DNA of 48,749 bases. It comes from Bacteroidales bacterium. Its GTDB lineage: Bacteria > Bacteroidota > Bacteroidia > Bacteroidales > Paludibacteraceae. The stretch spans positions 1-48,749 of the forward strand of contig JAAYQF010000126.1 in NCBI GenBank assembly GCA_012519425.1, read 5' to 3'. Shown here one piece after another: positions 42,394-48,749 of this stretch; positions within the stretch are counted from its first letter, which is position 1, and each line of letters begins with the position of its first letter. Position numbers and translations under genes: made by a program. Below the pieces are notes generated by a model. That model saw nothing but the letters and a program-made list of their open reading frames with translations. It searched no databases and was not told the origin of the DNA.

Positions 42394-43737
42394 ATGTCCA
42401 CGTCCACCAAAACCATATCCTACATTGCCATAGTTTCCATAATATTGATTTTATGTGCGCAAGCTTATTTGGTTTATGATTATTTTCAAACAGTGCGACT
42501 TGCACTGATACGAGAATCGGATACCATTTTAAAAGAAGCGTTCAGAGCTGATTTAAACCAAAGAAATACCAATCTTGATATTATGCCTGATGAAAACGAG
42601 AATATTGACCCCACCGATGATGCTGAATTCGTTGATTTTGATTTGAGCGAGGGTTCTGAAGATGAAGAAAGCATTTTAAACAAACTTGATATCATCATGC
42701 ATATCTATATAAGTAATTTTATTCCAATTGACTTACAAAAATTAGATAGCATCACCAATCAAATCCTCCATGAAAGAAATATTACTTCTGAATTTGTCAT
42801 TCAATTAATAGCGCCTGAAGATCAAACAGTAGTAGCAAGCTCAAAAAAGCTGTCCAAATCGTCAATTTTTCTTATTCCATCCCAGCTTTATCCCCTGGAT
42901 TTTGAAAACAAAGAAGCATTGAAATTGATTTTAATCAACCCCTTTTCTGAAATCATCAAGCGTATGGGTCTAATGTTATTGGGTTCCATCATTTTTTCCA
43001 TCATCGCCTTATTGGCTTTCAGATTCTTATTCCTCACACTTTCCAAACAGAAAAAATTAGTAAGATTCAAAAACGAATTTTTAAGCAATATCGCCCATGA
43101 ATTAAAGCGTCCGGTAGCCAGTCTGACTGTCAATCTGGACGGACTTCAAGACCCTGACATCTTTGACAATACAGGCATGCGTGACATGATGCTGCACAAT
43201 TCCCTCAACGCACTTACTGAAATGAATGGCACCATCAGCATGTTGGTTGGACTAGCCCGGGAAGAAGAAGGATTGCTTGTTCTGAACAAACAGCCTGTCA
43301 ATTTGGTTGACATCATCATAGACCTGAAGAATCGCTTTGTATCTTCTCCTGCCAAGCGTGTCAGCATCCACACTGACTTTGAATCTGAAGCGATTATAGT
43401 TCAGGGTGACAGCATCATGCTTACTCAATGTTTTGCAAATTTGATCGATAATGCCATCAAATATTCGGACGGAGATGCCACCGTCAATATCAGCGTCCAT
43501 ATGAACAAGTCAAATGTTATTTTGGCATTCGAAGATAAAGGCATGGGAATTCCTGCTGACAAAATTGAACATATCTTTGAAAAATATTCACGTGTTGATG
43601 ACCATTCCAAAGTTTCGGGATTTGGTATAGGACTAAATTATGTAAAAACCATCATAGAAAAACATGGTGGTTCAATCAGTGTCAGCAGTGAAATCCACGT
43701 TGGATCAACCTTTAAAGTATTATTACCCTGTAAATAA
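42394..43737 (+). CDS. Membrane histidine kinase
   Basis: 447 residues. Transmembrane helix 1 is near residues 8-28 (SYIAIVSIILILCAQAYLVY). A periplasmic sensor of ~175 residues, very acidic near 65-95, is followed by transmembrane helix 2 at ~208-228, then a phospho-acceptor domain with His235 in NIAHELKRPVASL and a HATPase domain with the N-box NLIDNAIKYSDG, G1 DKGMGIPADK and G2 GFGIGLNYV. No HAMP is evident. The ATG at 42394 is the first after the promoter box. The stop is 3 codons before the response regulator. Divergent from the peptide cassette, so it may sense the peptide or envelope effects of it; unproven. Confidence 0.9.
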   Translation: MSTSTKTISYIAIVSIILILCAQAYLVYDYFQTVRLALIRESDTILKEAFRADLNQRNTNLDIMPDENENIDPTDDAEFVDFDLSEGSEDEESILNKLDIIMHIYISNFIPIDLQKLDSITNQILHERNITSEFVIQLIAPEDQTVVASSKKLSKSSIFLIPSQLYPLDFENKEALKLILINPFSEIIKRMGLMLLGSIIFSIIALLAFRFLFLTLSKQKKLVRFKNEFLSNIAHELKRPVASLTVNLDGLQDPDIFDNTGMRDMMLHNSLNALTEMNGTISMLVGLAREEEGLLVLNKQPVNLVDIIIDLKNRFVSSPAKRVSIHTDFESEAIIVQGDSIMLTQCFANLIDNAIKYSDGDATVNISVHMNKSNVILAFEDKGMGIPADKIEHIFEKYSRVDDHSKVSGFGIGLNYVKTIIEKHGGSISVSSEIHVGSTFKVLLPCK

Positions 43738-43743
43738 ATCGGT

Positions 43744-44445
43744 ATGAAGAAAATATTAGTCGTAGAAGATGATGTAAATTTAGGAACTGCTTTAATTGGC
43801 TTCCTTGAGATGCAAAAACACGAGGTGAATTATGTTAGTAACGGAGATGAAGCAGTATCGGAATTTCAGCGTTTTCAACCTGATCTGGTAACGCTTGATG
43901 TGGTTCTGAACTGTAGCGTAGATGGCTTTGAAATTGCGAGGCAGATCAGGCAAATCAGTGATGTGCCCATTATTTTTACGACCTCACGGGATGGCAACGA
44001 AGATTATGAAACAGGTTTCGGCATTGCAAACAGCGATTATGTTAGAAAACCATATCGCTTGGTTGAATTATTATTACGTATCAACAAGATGATTGAAGTC
44101 GAAACACTTTCATCCGCCGCTGATAATCATTTCCGCATCGGTCGTTTTCAATTCTTTCCCGATGAACAATCATTAAAATTCAGCAAAGGTGATATTCATT
44201 TAAGTCCTATTGATTCTTCGGTATTGAATTTACTTTGCCGAAACAAAGGAAAATTTGTACCACGCGAAGAAATCATCAGGTTGGTGTGGCAAGTTGAAGA
44301 CACACAATCGAAGGAAACAGCTTTGTATAATTCCATATCAAGACTGAAGAAATATCTTTTCAACGACGAACAGGTGAAAATTGAAAATAAAATCAGATTG
44401 GGGATCAGAATCAGGGATTTGAATGACAAAAGCACAAAAGAATAA
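43744..44445 (+). CDS. OmpR/PhoB-type response regulator
   Basis: 233 residues. The receiver has the acidic pair Glu8/Asp9-10 (VVEDD), phospho-acceptor Asp52 (VTLDVVLN), Thr79/80 (FTTSRDG) and Lys102 (VRKPYR), all intact. The C-terminal winged helix binds DNA (LSPIDSSVLNLLCRNKGKFVPREEIIRLVW…SISRLKKYL). It resembles the RprY-type regulators of Bacteroidales. It follows the kinase by 6 bases and is surely its partner. It ends 3 bases before the convergent DUF4302 gene. Confidence 0.93.
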   Translation: MKKILVVEDDVNLGTALIGFLEMQKHEVNYVSNGDEAVSEFQRFQPDLVTLDVVLNCSVDGFEIARQIRQISDVPIIFTTSRDGNEDYETGFGIANSDYVRKPYRLVELLLRINKMIEVETLSSAADNHFRIGRFQFFPDEQSLKFSKGDIHLSPIDSSVLNLLCRNKGKFVPREEIIRLVWQVEDTQSKETALYNSISRLKKYLFNDEQVKIENKIRLGIRIRDLNDKSTKE

Positions 44446-44448
44446 AAA

Positions 44449-45783
44449 TTAATTTTTGACCTGTCTTTCCAATTGGAAAAAAGAAGTGTAGTCATTCAGG
44501 TTTTCAAATTTTATCAACCACGGATTTAATTTTGAGCCCGTACTCAATTCAAAATCAGCAGTAAGAACTGATACTACCAATTCATCCACACCATCTATTT
44601 CATTATAAAACTTTAAGCCGTTGTTGTCCCCTGAATTGGCATAGCTAATGGATAAGACATCTTGTTCATCAAATGCCATATTTAAATTCAAAGACCCTTT
44701 TACTTTTTTATTTTCTTTCAAATAGCTGATCACTAACACAAAAGAATTTGCATTTGTACTATATTCCAAATTCAAAGCAAGCTGTTCACCTTCATACGCA
44801 GTTAATACAGCGCTGGAAATTCTGTTGTACAAGTTTTTAAATTCATTACCTGAAAGTTCAGAAGCAAATCGCCAGGAAAATTCTTTGGGATTATTTTGAA
44901 TAAATTCAGCAAGATCGTTGGTACAGCGGATGGCATAGTCAGGATGCTCCACGCTGACCAATCTGGTTTTTGTCAGATTCAACTCAAAGTTCCTGAACAC
45001 AACACCGTTTAGTTCAATTGGCTGATAGAATTGAATACCAGTAGGAGTTACTATAAAAGGAACTTTTTGAGATTCCTTATCGGTTTTTTTAATTTCAAAC
45101 ACATGAAATCTCCCCTTATAAATTCGATAAAACACATCATCAACCTTTAAGGTCAACATAGGCACATCCATGTGAAAGAGCATCTTGTCCATGTCACCCA
45201 GCTCATCTAAATAAGTCTGCCATTGGATTTCGGGTGCTAATTTGGTCATGGTAATTTCAGCACCATATTTTTTGCCTTTCAACCACACCGTATCTTCCAC
45301 TGCTTCCTTGATGATAAATTCATAATCACCCTGCCAGCCGTAACCAATAAGATATCCCTCCTCATGTGGATCAAGTATTTCCGGATGCTCAGGATTAGAA
45401 AACACGTGCAGCACCTGATTGAAAGTATTGAAAGTGAGCACCGGACCGTTGTCAGCAATAACCTCATACAAGGAACTATCCTGCTCATAGGTAGCATTTT
45501 TCGTCAATAAACTTCTTGAAGCGATGGTGACTAAGCCGGAAGCATCAAACTTCATCAACAAAGTATAGCCTCCTCCTTGTGTATTGGCATAATACTCCAT
45601 TTTCCACCCATTTTCAGCCGATATCAACACATCCTCATACGTACTCATTGCCTGATTCAAACGCTCAGCCGGAGAATTTGGAAAGATATCAATTTCCTCC
45701 TTCCGGCAACCTGTAAAAAGGAATAAGATGCTTAATAGCAGCAAGATGCTTGGTTTGTTTGATATTTTATTGTTTTTTTTCAA
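44449..45783 (-). CDS. DUF4302 lipoprotein
   Basis: 444 residues. Signal peptide with lipobox FLFTGC (Cys26). The sequence fits DUF4302: PAERLNQAMSTYEDVLISAENGWKMEYYANTQGGGYTLLMKFDASG near the N-terminus, then a beta-rich body. Members lie on the cell surface or periplasm in Bacteroidota uptake loci beside SusC/SusD and an HExxH lipoprotein, exactly the order here (minus strand: SusC, SusD, metallopeptidase, DUF4302). Role unknown, presumably binding or handling of a peptide-like nutrient. A 237-base spacer with repeats separates it from the metallopeptidase. Confidence 0.88.
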   Translation of the reverse strand: MKKNNKISNKPSILLLLSILFLFTGCRKEEIDIFPNSPAERLNQAMSTYEDVLISAENGWKMEYYANTQGGGYTLLMKFDASGLVTIASRSLLTKNATYEQDSSLYEVIADNGPVLTFNTFNQVLHVFSNPEHPEILDPHEEGYLIGYGWQGDYEFIIKEAVEDTVWLKGKKYGAEITMTKLAPEIQWQTYLDELGDMDKMLFHMDVPMLTLKVDDVFYRIYKGRFHVFEIKKTDKESQKVPFIVTPTGIQFYQPIELNGVVFRNFELNLTKTRLVSVEHPDYAIRCTNDLAEFIQNNPKEFSWRFASELSGNEFKNLYNRISSAVLTAYEGEQLALNLEYSTNANSFVLVISYLKENKKVKGSLNLNMAFDEQDVLSISYANSGDNNGLKFYNEIDGVDELVVSVLTADFELSTGSKLNPWLIKFENLNDYTSFFQLERQVKN

Positions 45784-45800
45784 AATTACGAGTATTTATG

Positions 45801-46015
45801 GAAGTTAATGAAGTTAGTAGTTAGTAGTTAGTAGTTAGTAGTTAGTAGTTATGAAGTTAAAGAAGTTAAAGAAGTTAGAGAAGTTAGAGAAGTTAAGAAG
45901 TTAGAATTTTAAACCACAAAAAGCACAAAAGAAATTTCATCACTCACTATTCACCATCCACCAATCACTAATTCATCTTTTGTCTTTGTTCTTTTGTCTT
46001 TGCTCTTTGTTCTTA
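45801..46015. repeat. Composite low-complexity spacer
   Basis: GTTAGTA-type 7-mers (45815-45850) are followed by GAAGTTAAA/GAAGTTAGA 9-mers (to 45906), then CACTATTCACCATCCACC-like units near 45945-45970 and a TTTGTCTTTGTTC-type block (45976-46015). The last is the reverse complement of the 15-mer family at 21431. It fills the gap between two lipoprotein genes. Confidence 0.85.
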
Positions 46016-46020
46016 GTTTT

Positions 46021-46935
46021 TTACATCTCATTCTGCCTCCTCATAATCTCATCTCTCAGCTCATCAATATCAATATTCCAGGAGTCTCGCAGCCATTTCT
46101 TGACAATTTCCAGTTTTTGCAAGATCAATGCTTTTCCATCGATGCCGTCATCCGGTAATTCATCACCATTATAATCCAATCCCGGATTGGCTGCCATGGT
46201 TAATATCTCATTCCACTGCGCGTCTGTTTTTACCAAATAATTGGCAATAATTTCGACAAAATCTTCACGATTCTGGCTGCCAGCATAAGGCGAAACAAAA
46301 CCCATACTTGCAGCTTCAGAAGCGGTGCGATACTGCCATCCGAGCGGATTATACTTCCCTTGTGAGATCAATCCAAATTCCACAGGGTAATTTCTTTTCT
46401 GATGCAGGATATGCGCAAACTCATGGTGCATGGTCTTGAAATAATATTCATTCATTTTATCTACATCCGTAGAATCCAACTCATTGCAGCGGAATAAGGT
46501 CACTTTCAAACCGCCCTCAGCAGTTCCCAACAACATGGTACCCGACATGGGATTATAAGCAGGTGATCCAATCAGATGAATGATGCGGGGACCATTTTCT
46601 TTCAGAAATTCCGGTCCGACCACCGTACTATACACATCAAACCATAAATACTTGACCAATCGCGCCATTTCCCGGGCTTTTTCAAAAGAGACCGGCACCA
46701 AATTATAACTCATATCCGAACCCACATCCTCCATCCTGTATCTGAAATCTACGTTGTAAGGTTTCAGATAATTTTCATCCAACCAGGAATCAAAGGCATA
46801 ACTTGCTGCACTTTCATCCACCTGATCTTCTATGTCGAAAATGCTGGCAGTGAAATGTTCATCATCGGCACAAGTCCACAAGAGCATTGCGATAAACGAA
46901 AGAGCAATATATTTGATAAAAGCTTTGATATTCAT
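46021..46935 (-). CDS. SusCD-associated zinc metallopeptidase lipoprotein
   Basis: 304 residues. Lipoprotein signal with Cys22 (MLLWTC). The zinc motif MHHEFAHILHQ contains HExxH; the downstream residues TASEAASMGFVSPYAGSQNREDFVEIIANY may supply the third ligand, as in the substrate-import-associated zinc metallohydrolase family. Outer-membrane or surface-facing location is likely. Its position between SusD and DUF4302 suggests it trims peptide or protein substrate for import. It begins 21 bases after the SusD stop. Confidence 0.9.
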   Translation of the reverse strand: MNIKAFIKYIALSFIAMLLWTCADDEHFTASIFDIEDQVDESAASYAFDSWLDENYLKPYNVDFRYRMEDVGSDMSYNLVPVSFEKAREMARLVKYLWFDVYSTVVGPEFLKENGPRIIHLIGSPAYNPMSGTMLLGTAEGGLKVTLFRCNELDSTDVDKMNEYYFKTMHHEFAHILHQKRNYPVEFGLISQGKYNPLGWQYRTASEAASMGFVSPYAGSQNREDFVEIIANYLVKTDAQWNEILTMAANPGLDYNGDELPDDGIDGKALILQKLEIVKKWLRDSWNIDIDELRDEIMRRQNEM

Positions 46936-46956
46936 TATAATTCTACATTGAAAATC

Positions 46957-48537
46957 TTAGTTCTTAAATTTTTCATACATTTCCGATGATTGTGCATCCA
47001 TCGTTCTTGGATTGGATTCCATGCCGGCACTGATCACCTCTTGCGGCAATTGAATGGCACGCCGTTCATCATCGAATGACAGTTGTTGAAGACCTTTTCC
47101 ATCAATATTATGCGTAATCTCGATGCCATAGCGTTTGATATCAAACCACCTGTATCCGTCGAACATGGTTTCTATTCGTCTGAAATGCAATACGCAATGG
47201 ATCAAAGGCAATTGCTCAGGAGTTATTTTAAACTGATTGCTCATTTTAGCGTTTCTCAAACCCTTAACAAACAATATATTATGGGGCCTATAGAAATTAT
47301 TAATGACGTCTAAGGTCAATTCTTCCGGGGCTAAATGCGAACTGTTCCACACCTGCAAATCGGCAACGGCTTCATTGATACGATCCAGATAAATCAGAGC
47401 TTCTGCCCGGCACAACAAGGTCTCTTCCGCTGTAAACTCTGCACGAACAATGTGCGTAAAGCCAATACCGGCGACCTTGTCCGTATATTCAAACATTTCA
47501 GATGCTTTTGGGAAGAAAACACCATAATCCTGTTGCACACTGATATACAGTTTTCCGTCAAATGCAGGAAGAACTGTTGACCAGGTTGGACCACTTCCAT
47601 AAGTCGAACCAAACATGGCATCATAATTATGTCCGTATCGCTTTCCGTAAATTCTGCCAAACAAAGAACTTGTGGGCAACAGTAAAAAATTGGCTGCCTG
47701 GTTGACGCTGACATAATCATAGATAATAGCATCAATATTATCATAATCAACATCCCATCTTCTCATCAAGTTAGTGGGATTGGTACCCAATACTTTATCG
47801 GCATACTTCACCACTTTCTGATAATCTCTTTTATACAAATAAAAACGGGCAGCAAAGGCATTGGCTGCTTTTGTATTAAAATGATATTTGGGAACTGTAT
47901 AATGATGGTCGGAGATCAATGCCAAACCTGCCTCCAGATCTTCTTCAATTTTCGCATAGACCTCTTGTACCGATTCACGTTTGTAATCAGCACTTACAAC
48001 AGTTTCCGACTGTGTTACATAGGGAACGCCGGGATCTACCTGACTACGTTCTTCATCTTTATAAGCCTGAGCAAAAATATTGACCAAAATAAAATGGCTG
48101 TAGGCGCGACATAAAAGTGCTTCTCCCTTTTGTGCCGACAAATCCAGGCTTGCATCCTGTTCCGTTAGTTCAGCTATGGCTTCTAAAGCCTGATTGGCGG
48201 TAGCAATGGCGGCATAACAACTTTCCCAAACAAAAGACGGACTGTCTTGACGCGTGGAAGAAGTCACCGGTTCCCATGCAAAAATCTCATCGTGCATGCG
48301 TTCGTAAGCAGATAGTTGTACCGGCAAAATAGCATTGTTGTCCACAAAATTATCCGAGCTTAGTTCCGCCAAAACCGCATAATTAGCTCCGGGGTAAGCT
48401 GACACCAGCAATTGATTGATTTTCTTTTCCGTGTCAATCTGTGTTCTGTTGTCGGGCAGCGTATCCAGAAACTGCTCACAGGAAGCAAAGCCAATGCTCA
48501 GTACCACTAACAACAATATGTATATTTTCCACTTCAT
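46957..48537 (-). CDS. SusD/RagB-type nutrient-binding outer-membrane lipoprotein
   Basis: 526 residues. Lipoprotein signal MKWKIYILLLVVLSIGFASC (Cys20). N-terminal SusD-like region (FLDTLPDNRTQIDTEKKINQLLVSAYPGANYAVLAELSSDNF), tetratricopeptide-like helices (GEALLCRAYSHFILVNIFAQAY; AANAFAARFYLYKRDYQKVVKYAD) and the C-terminal RRIETMFDGYRWFDIKRYG signature. It binds substrate as a lid on the SusC barrel whose gene lies directly upstream. With the HExxH and DUF4302 lipoproteins the ligand is more likely peptide-derived than a glycan. Confidence 0.95.
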   Translation of the reverse strand: MKWKIYILLLVVLSIGFASCEQFLDTLPDNRTQIDTEKKINQLLVSAYPGANYAVLAELSSDNFVDNNAILPVQLSAYERMHDEIFAWEPVTSSTRQDSPSFVWESCYAAIATANQALEAIAELTEQDASLDLSAQKGEALLCRAYSHFILVNIFAQAYKDEERSQVDPGVPYVTQSETVVSADYKRESVQEVYAKIEEDLEAGLALISDHHYTVPKYHFNTKAANAFAARFYLYKRDYQKVVKYADKVLGTNPTNLMRRWDVDYDNIDAIIYDYVSVNQAANFLLLPTSSLFGRIYGKRYGHNYDAMFGSTYGSGPTWSTVLPAFDGKLYISVQQDYGVFFPKASEMFEYTDKVAGIGFTHIVRAEFTAEETLLCRAEALIYLDRINEAVADLQVWNSSHLAPEELTLDVINNFYRPHNILFVKGLRNAKMSNQFKITPEQLPLIHCVLHFRRIETMFDGYRWFDIKRYGIEITHNIDGKGLQQLSFDDERRAIQLPQEVISAGMESNPRTMDAQSSEMYEKFKN

Positions 48538-48552
48538 CTTAATACTCTTTCA

Positions 48553-48749
48553 TTATAACCCGAACCGCAAAGTAAAGGTCAACTGTTTGGGCATGGGAGT
48601 GGCCACACCTCCGCTGTTGAAAAACTCAGGGTCCTGTCCGTTCAATTTTCTATCGGCATACAAAAGCAACAGATTGGTAGCCTGCAACTTGACTTGTGCG
48701 TTTTGCACACTTAGCAAACTTATCCAACTTTTGGGTAAATCATAAGCCA
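48553..48749 (-). CDS. SusC/RagA-type TonB receptor, C-terminal end only
   Basis: The last ~65 codons are in the window; the gene continues past its edge. The peptide includes LQATNLLLLYADRKLNG, GQDPEFFNSGGVATP and the terminal MPKQLTFTLRFGL, the standard last strands of SusC-type barrels, which end in an aromatic-rich strand. It precedes SusD by 15 bases on the same strand, forming the usual SusC-SusD pair. Confidence 0.93.
   Translation of the reverse strand, partial: AYDLPKSWISLLSVQNAQVKLQATNLLLLYADRKLNGQDPEFFNSGGVATPMPKQLTFTLRFGL

Overview
The window reads as a chromosome segment of a member of the Bacteroidota, most likely order Bacteroidales. The signs are SusC/SusD genes, a type IX secretion C-terminal domain, GSIII-type glutamine synthetase, PPi-dependent phosphofructokinase, a DAHP synthase/chorismate mutase fusion, DUF4302 and HExxH lipoproteins, and repeated promoters with the Bacteroidota -7 box TAnnTTTG. 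Base composition and gene density look even throughout. I see no tRNA, rRNA, CRISPR array, phage or insertion sequence.

Layout. 1-190: a long imperfect palindrome (dispersed repeat) and an orphan HigA-like regulator. 573-8857: housekeeping genes (ahcY, TatD hydrolase, S41 protease, pnuC, mdh with a strong terminator, an outer-membrane barrel, a GT2 glycosyltransferase). 8863-17284 (minus): a long run of overlapping genes (Rieske-like lipoprotein, aldo/keto reductase, lemA, TPM-domain protein, FKBP lipoprotein, lutB-like, coiled-coil protein, murF, outer-membrane barrel). 17484-21099: rmuC, DUF3467, then yceD-rpmF-fabH. 21100-21595: a gene-free stretch with a candidate structured RNA and a very strong hairpin terminator. 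21596-26149: a surface protein built of seven ~200-residue repeats plus a T9SS sorting domain. 26343-30210 (minus): RIC-like hemerythrin protein, LuxR regulator with a degenerate receiver, and a TonB receptor with a CxxC in the plug. 30374-38552: central metabolism (pfp, glnN, a 2-hydroxyacid-dehydrogenase-like protein, aspartate dehydrogenase, fabI, DAHP synthase/chorismate mutase).

The most interesting region is 38912-44445. Two 41-codon genes, missed by usual length cut-offs, encode the same double-glycine-leader peptide: a 23-residue leader ending in GG and an 18-residue cationic core, YYIIITFPNGKKVRIKVK, that looks like a beta-hairpin. The two copies differ at nine codons, all synonymous. 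Downstream on the same strand are a C39 leader peptidase, an ABC exporter and an HlyD-type adaptor. The peptidase and exporter are split by a run of ten A residues that forms an A AAA AAG slippery heptamer. A -1 shift exactly restores a ~734-residue peptidase-containing ABC transporter. The adaptor lacks its whole lipoyl/coiled-coil middle. A histidine kinase and response regulator pair is transcribed divergently from the same intergenic region. Together this looks like a small unmodified peptide export (bacteriocin or signalling) system with possible frameshift or phase control.

44449-48749 (minus): the end of a nutrient-uptake locus, with SusC (partial), SusD, an HExxH metallopeptidase lipoprotein and a DUF4302 lipoprotein. 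Several intergenic gaps hold short low-complexity tandem arrays that recur in different forms across the window.
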